A DNA stretch of 64,000 nt from CAZHRC01 sp964533865 (GCA_964533865.1 CAZHRC010000003.1:93139-157138); one strand, 5' to 3'. Counted from the first letter of the stretch, positions 53,101-61,852 are shown. The notes: generated by a model from the sequence alone, not told the origin. A program made the numbers and translations.

Positions 53101-54564
53101 CTATCTGCCTTGGAGGACTTCGTTGATTTTTTGAATGGATTGCTGCAGTGCCCCTTGATCCAACACGTGCATGTAGAGGTTATAGCCGGGCATCGCAAAG
53201 GAATTGAGACCCATTTTCCCCGACCCTGCCAATATTTCTTTTCTAAAATCCCAACTTCCTGGATTTTCGATTTGTCGGTTAACCAGATCCATCATTTTCG
53301 TTTGGCTCATATTCGTATCCATGTTACCTTCAATGGAAGTGAGCAGCTCTTGGAAGTGGATGATACTCTCTGGGCGAATCAGTTTATTAAATACCGCTTC
53401 AATTACCCGTTCTTGGTTGCGTTCGCGTCCGGTCGCCCCGTCTCGAACGTTATAGCGCTCGCGCACATAAGTGAGGGCCTTGGCGCCGTCCATAGAAATC
53501 TCCCCTGCTGGGAAGTAGACGCCTCCGTTAGTGCTAAAAGCTTCTGGGTTATTCAGCTGTACTCCGCCGACGGTGTTGATGATGCGCTCAAATGCGGTGA
53601 AGTTCACCCGAACATAGTAGTTAATGGTTTGATCCAGAAGGTTTTCTAGGGTTTTGATTGAAGAATTGACCCCGTAAATCCCTGCATGAGTCAGCTTGTC
53701 CAGCTGGCCTTGCCCGCCCCCTGCTATGCGCACATAAGAATCCCTCGGCGCACTGGTGAGGAGTATGGTTTTCGTTTCTGGGTTGACCGTTGCAATAATG
53801 TTCACATCGGATCGGGAAACCACATTGATCGGTCCGGCACTGTCGATACCACTGATGTAAACGTTAAAGGCGTCTTTGGACTGAACCGGCTCCACCGCCT
53901 CAGTTGTTTTTTCTGTTTCTTCCACCAGCGAAGTGCTCAAGACTCGAGTTTGAGTGGCAAATTCCGGGTAGAGTTCTTCGACGACCACTCGGTAGGATTC
54001 ATTCAAAATGAGGGCTTGGGCTTCTTTGTCCAACAAAGCTTTCGCACCTTCCATGTAGGTGGCGTTTTCTGCCATGGTGAGCTCTATCCCATCTGACTTT
54101 AATGTCGTTAGCAGCTTTTCGATGTTTTCTTTATCCGCCTCGCGAGGCGCGTTCACCGTTTTCCCGCTGAGTTCCCCTACGGCGCGCAATGCGCTGTCGG
54201 CGGGAACCACCACGCTCATTTGAACTTCCATGGCGGGTTTTGGCTCAGAAATGGTTTTGATCGTTTTCGTCGCAGAATAGATATACTTACTCGCCAATCC
54301 TGTCATCGCGGTAAGTCCAATCAATAACAGGATGCCAATGACAGAAACCGCCTTGCTGTGCCTGCCTTTGACATACATAAATGCCAGCATCCCCCACAAT
54401 AAGATCAATACTCCGATACCCACCATCCGATACGAAGTGGGCAAGATGTGGTTGGCAATCAGTAGTATCGAAAACACCGCGATGGTTACCGCATACAGGT
54501 TTAAAAATAGTGCATAGATCCTATGAAGTAGCGTCTTCTTTTTTATTTTGTTTTCTGATGTCAT
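53101..54564 (-). CDS. LytR-CpsA-Psr (LCP) family glycopolymer transferase
   Basis: 487 residues from the ATG at 54562-54564 (GGAG six bases upstream). Three N-terminal membrane helices, an extracytoplasmic accessory domain (about 110-215), then the LCP catalytic domain: DAFNVYISGID, RSDVNIIATVNPETKTILLTSAPRDSYV, KLTHAGIYG, and YVRERYNVRDGATGRERNQERVI with conserved Arg/Asp residues. Attaches anionic glycopolymers to peptidoglycan. Its presence near two CWB2 proteins fits, since CWB2 domains bind such polymers. Confidence 0.93.
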   Translation of the reverse strand: MTSENKIKKKTLLHRIYALFLNLYAVTIAVFSILLIANHILPTSYRMVGIGVLILLWGMLAFMYVKGRHSKAVSVIGILLLIGLTAMTGLASKYIYSATKTIKTISEPKPAMEVQMSVVVPADSALRAVGELSGKTVNAPREADKENIEKLLTTLKSDGIELTMAENATYMEGAKALLDKEAQALILNESYRVVVEELYPEFATQTRVLSTSLVEETEKTTEAVEPVQSKDAFNVYISGIDSAGPINVVSRSDVNIIATVNPETKTILLTSAPRDSYVRIAGGGQGQLDKLTHAGIYGVNSSIKTLENLLDQTINYYVRVNFTAFERIINTVGGVQLNNPEAFSTNGGVYFPAGEISMDGAKALTYVRERYNVRDGATGRERNQERVIEAVFNKLIRPESIIHFQELLTSIEGNMDTNMSQTKMMDLVNRQIENPGSWDFRKEILAGSGKMGLNSFAMPGYNLYMHVLDQGALQQSIQKINEVLQGR

Positions 54565-54612
54565 TATTTTCTCCATTAAAACTGTTATCAGTGAATGTTT
54601 ATTGGCAAAGGG

Positions 54613-54975
54613 TCAACCTCTCTTTTGGTATTCCCATATTATACCCGATAGGATGACGCCAATCGCCGCCACACCTATGCAGATGCCCACGCCCAACCAA
54701 GCAAAATAGCCGTAGACTGCCAATGGAACGATACCGCCCCAAAGACCGCAAACCAAGGGGTGAGCCCATTTGATCACGTTTTTAGAAGCCCCTGCCAGCG
54801 CCCCCGTCAACAAACACACTGCTGGGATGAGGATGTAAAAATTCAAAAGGGTAAACCCGATTTCTTGACCGGATGCTAAAAAGAAACGCCCCCAGAGAAT
54901 GACGATGATGGAAATCACAGAAATGATGAGCATGGCTAGTACCGGTCGGTTCGATGTGTCGACTTTTTTTATCAT
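54613..54975 (-). CDS. Small membrane protein, 120 residues
   Basis: Four hydrophobic helices (MLIISVISIIVILWGRFFLA, LLNFYILIPAVCLLTGALAG, GLWGGIVPLAVYGYFAW, GICIGVAAIGVILSGIIW) with a short basic cytoplasmic end. No recognised family. Lies between the MATE and LCP genes in the same direction. RBS GGAG. Confidence 0.75.
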   Translation of the reverse strand: MIKKVDTSNRPVLAMLIISVISIIVILWGRFFLASGQEIGFTLLNFYILIPAVCLLTGALAGASKNVIKWAHPLVCGLWGGIVPLAVYGYFAWLGVGICIGVAAIGVILSGIIWEYQKRG

Positions 54976-55021
54976 AATGTTCTCCTTTCCAGTCTATGCT
55001 TTCATTATACCAGAACTAGCG

Positions 55022-56386
55022 TTAGATGCTTTCGTTTTCAACTTTTCTAAGAGCTCTCAAAAACAACACCCCCACGATACAAGCACTCGCCGCGCTCAAC
55101 ACATCTGCCGTCGGTTGGATCAGTTGTATGCCCAACAAGCCAAAAAACTGTGGCAGTACCGCCATCGCCGGGAAAAAGAAAATCCCTTGGCGCGTCAACG
55201 CCAAAAACGAAGACAACTTAGCACGACCTGTGGACTGAAATAACATATCCGTCGTAACCAGTAGAGGCTGAGTCGGCATGGTCAGACACTGTAGCCGAAG
55301 GGATAAGGCGCCAATGGCGATGACCGCCGGGTCATCTCTACGAAACAGCCGAATGATGTCCTCGGCGTTGAGATAAGTGATCACCGCAGTGATCAACATA
55401 ATCCCCGTACCCATGGCGATGGTGATGCCATAGGCCTTCTTCACACGATCGATTTTTCCTGCACCGTAGTTATAGCCTACCACTGGTTGAAAAGCTTGGC
55501 CTATACCGATAATGATAGCAATCGATAAAAAGTAAATGCGCCCCACAATGGAAAGCGCCGCCACCACCCCATCCCCGTACAAAGCAGCCTCTCGATTGAG
55601 CAAGGCTATGGCCACGCTACCGACCCCTTGACGAAAAAACGCCGGCATACCGATGGCGACGATTCGACCATAATCTCGTGCGGTTTTTGAGAGATGGACA
55701 AGGTTCAAACGCACCACGCTTTTATCATGTACCAGCCCGTAGAGAATCGCTGAGCTGATCAACTGACTCAGCACCGTCGCCAAAGCCGCACCGCGAATCC
55801 CCATACCTAAAGTAAAAATGAAAAAAGGATCGAGAAACACATTGAGGATCCCTCCGAAGGTCAAACCAATCATCGCCTGAGTGATCAATCCTTGAGCCCG
55901 TAAAAGTTGTGCCAAGACAAAAGTCGCGCTCATAATAGGCGCGCCAAATAGAATCGTGCCAGCGTACTCCCTTGCAAAGGGAAGCACTGTATCTGTGGCG
56001 CCAAAAAGACCGAGGATATCATCGATAAATAGTAGTCCACCTAGGGTGACCACAAGGCCTACCCCCACCGCCGCCACAAAGGCAGAGGTGGCGATTTTAT
56101 GGGAACTGTCGTAATCTTTTTTGCCCAACGCTCGAGAGATCAAACTCCCCGAACCCGTACCAAAGGTAAAGCCGATGGCTTGGATGATGGCCATAATGGG
56201 AAAACTGATCCCAACAGCGGCGCTTGCACTAGTGCCCAGCTGTGAGACAAAATAAGTATCTGCCATGTTGTAAATGGCAACGATCATCATACTGAGAACA
56301 GAAGAAACCGAAAGCCCTGCGATCAACGGCAGCAGAGGTCTTTCGGTTAACTTTTGATGTTGTCTATCTGTTTTAGAAGTGGACAT
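55022..56386 (-). CDS. MATE family efflux transporter
   Basis: 454 residues, 12 predicted helices. Starts with the MATE N-domain pattern PLLPLIAGLSVSSVLSMMIVAIYNMADTYFVSQLG and has the repeat in the C-domain (GMPAFFRQGVGSVAIALLNREAA). FQPVVGYNYGAG is typical of the family. Distinct from the MATE gene at the left edge (different branch, closer to NorM/DinF). Substrate unknown. Confidence 0.92.
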   Translation of the reverse strand: MSTSKTDRQHQKLTERPLLPLIAGLSVSSVLSMMIVAIYNMADTYFVSQLGTSASAAVGISFPIMAIIQAIGFTFGTGSGSLISRALGKKDYDSSHKIATSAFVAAVGVGLVVTLGGLLFIDDILGLFGATDTVLPFAREYAGTILFGAPIMSATFVLAQLLRAQGLITQAMIGLTFGGILNVFLDPFFIFTLGMGIRGAALATVLSQLISSAILYGLVHDKSVVRLNLVHLSKTARDYGRIVAIGMPAFFRQGVGSVAIALLNREAALYGDGVVAALSIVGRIYFLSIAIIIGIGQAFQPVVGYNYGAGKIDRVKKAYGITIAMGTGIMLITAVITYLNAEDIIRLFRRDDPAVIAIGALSLRLQCLTMPTQPLLVTTDMLFQSTGRAKLSSFLALTRQGIFFFPAMAVLPQFFGLLGIQLIQPTADVLSAASACIVGVLFLRALRKVENESI

Positions 56387-56441
56387 AACGTTTCCTTTCC
56401 TTCACGCGTTTAGTAGAAACATTATATCACGGTACGGCGGT

Positions 56442-58319
56442 TTATAAATAGCTTCTCCAAAGTTCTTCAAAATGGTGGAATTGTTTGACGCCTGTTATGC
56501 TGTAGAGTGCGCGCAACAATTGGATGTGTAGGGCGTGATATCCGGGAAACAACCTCGGCGCAACACGGTAGTTCATAAACCCTAGATCGTAGTTGGTAAA
56601 GCCGCCCATGTCGTAGAGGTGGAGAATATACTGTAAAGATTCAATCCCTTCCTTAAACGCCCACGCCGAGTCATTTGCCCCAAAGGCTTGGGGATGGCTC
56701 GCCGTTGCCCGCGACCAATCGTAAATACCCAAGAGCGTGAACATATAGCCGTTTAGCGTGTAGCTGTTGGGCGTGGAGACGTACTCTTCAAAAAAGATAT
56801 TCTCCGACAAAGACGGATCCAAATCCCCCAAAGACACTCTGAGGCCGCCTTTTTCCTTTTCCAACATCAAATAACTAAAGACTTTGTTGCCCCCTTCGAT
56901 GTACTTGGGATCCTTGGTCAGCTCATATGCTCGTGAAAAACAGCTGAGGGCATGACCTTGAGCCAACGCGCTTGTCCACCCTGGATGGTAAATCTCTCGG
57001 GTGTTGCCGTTGTACCAGCTAAATTCGTAGCGAAAAGCCCCATCGTCGGACATGTAGTCCAAAAGCTTGTCCATCGTCGTGAGAAACTGAGAGCTGTCAC
57101 GTTCCTTGTTCAAGTATTCCGCATAGCAACCGAGAGCGTATTGGCCGAGGGTCACCGGGTTATAATAATATTTGCCTGAATAGCGCACCCTAGGGTTGCG
57201 GTGTTCGTCAAATTCAACGTATTCCGTGTTTTGGTAGTGGCTCGTGCTGTAGAAGTCCACCGAAGGTCCTAGGTGATTATAGTCGCGCATACCTCGATGG
57301 TACGTCCTCCCCTCTTTATAGTAGAGGGCGACCGCGTCTTTAACCTCCTTGGCGTATTGCCCCTTGGCGACGGGGCTAGTCAGCAGAGAATACTTGGTAT
57401 CGGCGTTCAAAATATGTTTCAACTGCCATTCGACCTTATCAGACACCGCCGATTCGCCACCGACGATAATATAATTGGTCACTCGTTTTTCCATCAAATA
57501 GTCCAATACCTCTGCCGACAACCCTTTTTTTGGCGTCAACAAAATAGGCGCGTTGTAGCGTTTTGATAGGGCGGACGAGGACAGAGCATCTGGAAATGCC
57601 TCACCCGATGCAATAATTACCGTGCTAAAATTACCAAAATTCTTTGCCGTCTCCACAGAAGTCCCGTAGCGGGTCTGTCCAGAAATCCTGGTGTAGCCGC
57701 CAATATCAGTGCTTGCGATCCTGCTTTCCCCGCCAAAAACGTACCCATTGCCATTTAATGCTTCACCTTTTTGAAATAACAGCAAAGGCATCCTTTCTTT
57801 AGTCAAAAGCGGTATCGCAGAGATCGCATCGGCGAAATGCCCACCGGATGCGTAGCCCACTTTGGAAAACTCTAAACGTTCGCTGATTTTTCTCGACGTC
57901 TCATAGCGGTTTTCACCGTAGATCCGCTCCACAAGAAGGTCTACTTTTTGGTTCGATGAAGCAATCGCCGACTCGCCTCCAACAACCACCGCCTCTTTTG
58001 TATGTAAGCGTTTAATTTCTGCATCAATCGCTGGATTTCCACCCTTTTTTGGCACTAACAGTATGGGTGCGTCAATGGCGTTGGCGTAGACCCCAGCCGA
58101 CAACGCATCGGGAAAGTCTTCTCCCGAGGCGATCACCACTTTTTCCACTTCATCAAAAAGTTTTTGACTGATCATCGCCGAAGTCTCGTACCGGTTTGAC
58201 CCCGCGATTCGCTCCACACTCACCTCATCTGATGCGTGTACCCTAGTGGGCAACACCCCACCTATCGTCGATATGCCCATAGACAACGCCAGGGCAGCAG
58301 CTACCATCCTCTTTTTCAT
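56442..58319 (-). CDS. Secreted CWB2 protein with D-glucuronyl C5-epimerase-like domain
   Basis: 625 residues: signal peptide (about 1-29), three CWB2 repeats (about 32-300; RIAGSNRYETS, RIYGENRYETS, RISGQTRYGTS), then a C-terminal domain (about 340-625). The C-terminal domain has the landmark motifs of the glucuronyl C5-epimerase family: NPVTLGQYAL (387-396), GWTSALAQGHALS (447-459), EEYVSTPNSYTLNGYMF (511-527), GGFTNYDL (572-579) and YHALHIQLL (594-602). The conserved tyrosines of the family active site are present in these blocks. In heparan/heparosan pathways such enzymes turn glucuronate to iduronate units; here it would act on a wall-bound or external uronic polymer. The fusion assignment is by motif memory, not a search. 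Confidence 0.82.
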   Translation of the reverse strand: MKKRMVAAALALSMGISTIGGVLPTRVHASDEVSVERIAGSNRYETSAMISQKLFDEVEKVVIASGEDFPDALSAGVYANAIDAPILLVPKKGGNPAIDAEIKRLHTKEAVVVGGESAIASSNQKVDLLVERIYGENRYETSRKISERLEFSKVGYASGGHFADAISAIPLLTKERMPLLLFQKGEALNGNGYVFGGESRIASTDIGGYTRISGQTRYGTSVETAKNFGNFSTVIIASGEAFPDALSSSALSKRYNAPILLTPKKGLSAEVLDYLMEKRVTNYIIVGGESAVSDKVEWQLKHILNADTKYSLLTSPVAKGQYAKEVKDAVALYYKEGRTYHRGMRDYNHLGPSVDFYSTSHYQNTEYVEFDEHRNPRVRYSGKYYYNPVTLGQYALGCYAEYLNKERDSSQFLTTMDKLLDYMSDDGAFRYEFSWYNGNTREIYHPGWTSALAQGHALSCFSRAYELTKDPKYIEGGNKVFSYLMLEKEKGGLRVSLGDLDPSLSENIFFEEYVSTPNSYTLNGYMFTLLGIYDWSRATASHPQAFGANDSAWAFKEGIESLQYILHLYDMGGFTNYDLGFMNYRVAPRLFPGYHALHIQLLRALYSITGVKQFHHFEELWRSYL

Positions 58320-58625
58320 AAATACTCCTTACTTTCTATCTTTTAAAAAACAGATCATGACATCAACCGTCCTACCTTTTGTAATATGATACTCTATTTA
58401 TAGAACAGATGACACTATTAATAATAGCATAGTTTAACAAATTGTTCACCCTATTTAATTGATTACTCTGTTCGCTTCTAGCTTTTCTCTTCCAAACCCG
58501 TGACACATGCTTTTGGAAAATAAAATCCCAAACCGAGAAAACGATTGCAGCCCTTTTTCCCGTTGTGCTATGATAATGATACAAATCATTGTTGCCCCGA
58601 TAACAACAATAAAGGTGTTTCTATA
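58320..58625. other. Divergent intergenic region with promoters and repeats
   Basis: 306 bases, A+T-rich, no gene seen. On the plus strand a -10-like TATGATAAT lies at 58570-58578, with a Fur-box-like AATGAT-N4-ATCATT at 58575-58590 and an ATTGTTG/CAACAAT inverted repeat at 58588-58610 before the secreted-protein gene. Candidate minus-strand -10 sequences (TATAAA, TATTAT) serve the epimerase gene. Confidence 0.6.
58583..58601 (+). repeat. Left arm of inverted repeat bracketing the secreted-protein gene
   Basis: AAATCATTGTTGCCCCGAT. Its reverse complement, with one T missing, is at 59051-59068 just after the gene. Confidence 0.8.
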
Positions 58626-59033
58626 ATGAAAACACGCATCCGCTACATCATCGTTGGCGCTGTTCTCTGTTTCTTTTTAGGCTTTCCTGGAGAGAGTTTC
58701 GCCAATACGACTTATAGTGAATTTAGACAAAGCGTACTACCTTTTTCAGGTCTAAGCTACAGCGATTGGACTCAGGTAAAGACGAGTGTCGGAGCCAGCG
58801 GGGTCATCTTTGGCGAAGACTTTGATGACGTTTCCAACATCCGTGCCCAAATGGGCGACAAAGACGGTCGTTGGGGGAGTTGGACCAGCTCTTTTTCGGA
58901 TAACGAAGTGCGCTATTTGATGCCCGCAAACAATAACACCCCTGTTGACATCCTGATGCATATCCGCATAAAAAACGCTCAGTTTACTGATGTATTAGGC
59001 TTCGCTCGCGGTCATTGGAAGAGCGATAACTAA
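58626..59033 (+). CDS. Small secreted protein of unknown family
   Basis: 135 residues starting at ATG 58626. A clear signal peptide (about 1-28, IIVGAVLCFFLGFPGESFA) precedes a mature protein of about 107 residues beginning NTTYSEF, rich in Ser, Asp and aromatic residues, with no cysteine. I recognise no family. It is the first gene of a plus-strand group of membrane proteins, an ABC ATPase and an extracytoplasmic protein, which could export it, protect against it or be controlled by it. Bracketed by inverted repeats. Confidence 0.75.
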   Translation: MKTRIRYIIVGAVLCFFLGFPGESFANTTYSEFRQSVLPFSGLSYSDWTQVKTSVGASGVIFGEDFDDVSNIRAQMGDKDGRWGSWTSSFSDNEVRYLMPANNNTPVDILMHIRIKNAQFTDVLGFARGHWKSDN

Positions 59034-59050
59034 AATACTATCGGATGGCA

Positions 59051-59068
59051 ATCGGGGCAACATGATTT
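59051..59068 (-). repeat. Right arm of inverted repeat bracketing the secreted-protein gene
   Basis: ATCGGGGCAACATGATTT, reverse complement AAATCATGTTGCCCCGAT, matches the left arm (58583-58601) except for one base. Confidence 0.8.
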
Positions 59069-59091
59069 GAAAACTGTGATAGGGGCTTCTC

Positions 59092-59841
59092 ATGAAAAAA
59101 GATAAACAATTTTACCACCTCCTTAAATCCACCGCCTGGGTCACCTTCGGGTACACCATCTTACTTCTCCTAAAAAATTATTTGACCTTCTGCGACACCA
59201 GTGACTACAACGCCATCGACTATTGGATGACGGCAAATATAGGTCTCGTGTCCCTTCTTTTTATCCCAATGATTACTCTCCCATACCTTTGCCACTACTT
59301 CTTTGCCAAGGATTACGGTTTTTTGTCTGCGGTGAGCATCCGCATAAACCGCGACGTTTATCTTGCTCGCCTTTCTCGCCAACTCGCGTTGCTCGGTGCC
59401 TTCGCCGTGCTTATCGGACAGCTCTCAAGCTTCGCCTTTTCGATGTACTACTCCAAACACTTCTCCCACCTTATCCAGTGGTATCCCGAAGCCGCTTCCC
59501 GCTACCCTATGTACCACCTCTACCTCGAGAATAGCTGGCTCTTTGGCGTCATCGCCTCTGTGTACCGTAGCGCACTCGCCTATACCTTTAGTCTGTTCGC
59601 CTTTGCATTGATGCGATTTGTCAAACACCTGCTCATTGGGTTATTGCTTCCTTTTCTATTGATTTGGACCACTGAACATTTTACCATGTTTAACGCCCTT
59701 TGGCCCTTGAGTATCAACCACAGCTATACGATGATCAATCACCGCGGCGATGCTACGACCCTGATCGTCGCCCCTGTGGCGTGTCTGCTCCTCGCCTGGG
59801 GACTTACATATCTTGCCCGCCGTCTTCACTATCCCCGATAG
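59092..59841 (+). CDS. Six-helix membrane protein, ABC permease-like subunit
   Basis: 249 residues with about six hydrophobic helices (AWVTFGYTILLLLKNYL, IGLVSLLFIPMITLPYLCHYFF, LALLGAFAVLIGQLSSFAF and others). Size and position before a second membrane protein and an ABC ATPase suggest an ABC-2-like permease of the lantibiotic-immunity or peptide-resistance kind. No clear family motif. RBS AGGGG. Intact. Confidence 0.75.
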   Translation: MKKDKQFYHLLKSTAWVTFGYTILLLLKNYLTFCDTSDYNAIDYWMTANIGLVSLLFIPMITLPYLCHYFFAKDYGFLSAVSIRINRDVYLARLSRQLALLGAFAVLIGQLSSFAFSMYYSKHFSHLIQWYPEAASRYPMYHLYLENSWLFGVIASVYRSALAYTFSLFAFALMRFVKHLLIGLLLPFLLIWTTEHFTMFNALWPLSINHSYTMINHRGDATTLIVAPVACLLLAWGLTYLARRLHYPR

Positions 59842-59855
59842 GAGGTTTGTCACCG

Positions 59856-60663
59856 ATGAAAAAATGGACTGTTCATCCCCTTTGGCTAAAGCTTCTCGCC
59901 TTTTTAGCCGTCTACACCTATGCTTTAGCCGACTTGAAAAGAAATATTCCTTTATTCAATCAATACACCCCCGTTCCCATAAACCTATGGGAGTTTATGA
60001 TCATGTATGGCTCTTTTTCCCCCACCTTGGTCACCATAATACCCTTTCTTCATCCTCTTTCGTTGCTTCTTCAGTTTTAAACACAACAACGATCTCCACA
60101 TGCTGCGATACCCTTCTTTTCTCGCCTGCTTAAAACCTAAAATCATCAAGGCAGTCGCCTTTGTCCTTTTCATCGTATTGGCGCAATATCTTCTCGTCGG
60201 GCTGGTGGGTTTAAAGTACTATCCTCTCACCTTTGACAGCTACATCTCCTATAGTCGCAACTACACTTGGATTGGATTTTTTTGGTATTTTTATACGCTA
60301 TTTCCCATTGCTCTCATCGGCCTTCTGGTGATTATCGTCCATATGGTCCTGGGCTTTGCTTTTTTGACCTGGGTGATGGTCTTTTTTGCCACCCAGTCCA
60401 CACCCATCGTCTACTTCTTGGCTTCAATGGTCATTTATACCCTTTACCTAGCGGGCAATAGCCTTTTGGAATACCATATCTTATTTTTTCTTGTGATTTC
60501 TCGTGTCTACACTTTTTTAATCACAGAGTCCACTTTTCAACTGGGATTATTGCCTATTGGGGTGACCCTTGCCGTAGGAATCCTCGTGAGCGTAGGGATC
60601 TATCACTATCTCAAAAAATATTGGTGGAAAAAAGAAACAAAAGCGAGGTGGATAAAACTATGA
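59856..60663 (+). pseudogene. Second ABC permease-like membrane protein, single-base frameshift
   Basis: Starts with GGAGG and ATG 59856 (MKKWTVHPLWLKLL). The frame is coherent up to VTIIP and then drifts to a stop at 60078-60080. One frame over, the coding continues from FFILFRCFFSF through MLRYPSFLACLKPK to a stop at 60661-60663 that overlaps the ATPase start (ATGA). Removing one base at CCC or TTT (60042-60047) gives 268 residues, matching the size of the preceding permease. Real lesion or sequencing error. Confidence 0.75.
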
Positions 60664-61250
60664 TTATCGAATGTACCGGCTTATCAAAAACCTTCAAAAC
60701 AAATACGCTGTTTGAAGAGGCCTCCTTCTCCATTGAATCCGGTGAAACCGTCGGCATCGACGCCGATTTCCCTCCAAATATGGGCCTTCTCGTCGATTCC
60801 CCCGGGTATCTCCCCTTGTCGACAGGCTATGAAAACTTGAGCTTGCTCGCCGATATTCGAAAGAAAATCGCCCCCGAGGCGATCCGGCAAATTATGGTGG
60901 ATTTAAGGCTCGATCCCGACGATAAAACCAAAGTCAAAGACTACTCTATGGGGATGAAACAAAAATTGGGCATCGCCCAAGCCATTATGGAAGACCAAGA
61001 GATCATCCTCCTTGACGAGCCATTCAACGCCCTCGACTTCGATAGCTACGGCGTCGTCCTCAAAACCCTTGAAGCTTTAAATCGCCAAGGCAAAACCTTG
61101 CTCTTGACCAGCCACAACCACTGGGATTTAAAGCGCATCTGTTCACGCCTACTTTGCATCAACGATAAAAAAGTCGTTCCCTTCACCGATGAACTAATGG
61201 CATTTTACTTTGGAGAGGGTGAGCTAAGAGGAGTGAAAGATGGAAAATAA
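60660..61250 (+). CDS. ABC ATPase lacking the Walker A segment
   Basis: 196 residues from ATG 60660. It begins like a normal exporter ATPase (IIECTGLSKTFKTNTLFEEASFSIESGETVGI), then jumps straight to DADFPPNMGLLVDSPGYLPL, which normally lies about 35-40 residues after Walker A. Downstream motifs are good: signature YSMGMKQKLGIAQAI, Walker B IILLDEPFNALD, H-loop TSHN. The deletion is in frame. Without the P-loop it should not hydrolyse ATP in the usual way; it may be decayed or act as a non-catalytic subunit. Confidence 0.8.
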   Translation: MIIECTGLSKTFKTNTLFEEASFSIESGETVGIDADFPPNMGLLVDSPGYLPLSTGYENLSLLADIRKKIAPEAIRQIMVDLRLDPDDKTKVKDYSMGMKQKLGIAQAIMEDQEIILLDEPFNALDFDSYGVVLKTLEALNRQGKTLLLTSHNHWDLKRICSRLLCINDKKVVPFTDELMAFYFGEGELRGVKDGK

Positions 61251-61770
61251 TCGAAATACTATCCCTTTTATCGTCTTTGCCCTTCTGATCATCCTCATCA
61301 CTTTTCTTGTGGTCCAATTTGCCTTTCCCGATGAGAAAAGCGAACACGACGCCCTCCGCCCCGTCGTCACAGCGTTTATAGACGACCTCACCTCCCAAGA
61401 CTACCCGACATTTTTAGCGACGGCAAAATTATACGACAACCTCGAAAACCCCACCACTTTTTCCGACGACGAGCTACGCGCATTCCATGCCGATCTAAAA
61501 ACCATACAAACCAAACGCTACCTCGGTCGGATGACCTTTGATGGAATAAAAACCGATGCCTTTTCCATTTTAACCGTCAATATCCACCTAACCACCATCG
61601 ACACCCCCTTTACCGGTTACGTCTCCAATGGTGACGACGGATGCTTTTTTCTTGTACGCATCGATAACGAAAACGGCGCACTCACAAAAATCACACGCTT
61701 CTCCCCCTCCTCATCGGTCAATCCTGAATTGGATTACAATGCCTATTACAGTCGGCCGTTGGATGATTGA
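61240..61770 (+). CDS. Membrane-anchored extracytoplasmic protein of the ABC cluster
   Basis: 176 residues: N-terminal membrane helix (about 8-28, IPFIVFALLIILITFLVVQFAF) and an outside domain of about 145 residues whose pattern (helix VVTAFIDDLTSQDYPTFLATAKLY then strands) resembles NTF2-like or DUF-type extracytoplasmic domains. Overlaps the ATPase gene by 11 bases, with GAGGAG as RBS inside it. Might be an accessory or immunity lipoprotein-like factor, but has no lipobox. Confidence 0.75.
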   Translation: MENNRNTIPFIVFALLIILITFLVVQFAFPDEKSEHDALRPVVTAFIDDLTSQDYPTFLATAKLYDNLENPTTFSDDELRAFHADLKTIQTKRYLGRMTFDGIKTDAFSILTVNIHLTTIDTPFTGYVSNGDDGCFFLVRIDNENGALTKITRFSPSSSVNPELDYNAYYSRPLDD

Positions 61771-61852
61771 GGGGTTAGGTTCAGATTCAACAAAGGCTCT
61801 ACACTGTAAAGGCTTCTATATCGTTATCTCTCTTCAAGGTTTTGTCAGATTT

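Noticed and set aside
58372..58584. 70-codon minus-strand frame between the epimerase and secreted-protein genes
   Set aside because: It covers divergent promoter elements, has no RBS and no recognisable protein features.
58626..59033. Lactococcin 972-like bacteriocin
   Set aside because: Size and signal peptide are similar, but the mature sequence lacks the family's recognisable motifs, and the adjacent membrane proteins are not the large multi-helix immunity type.
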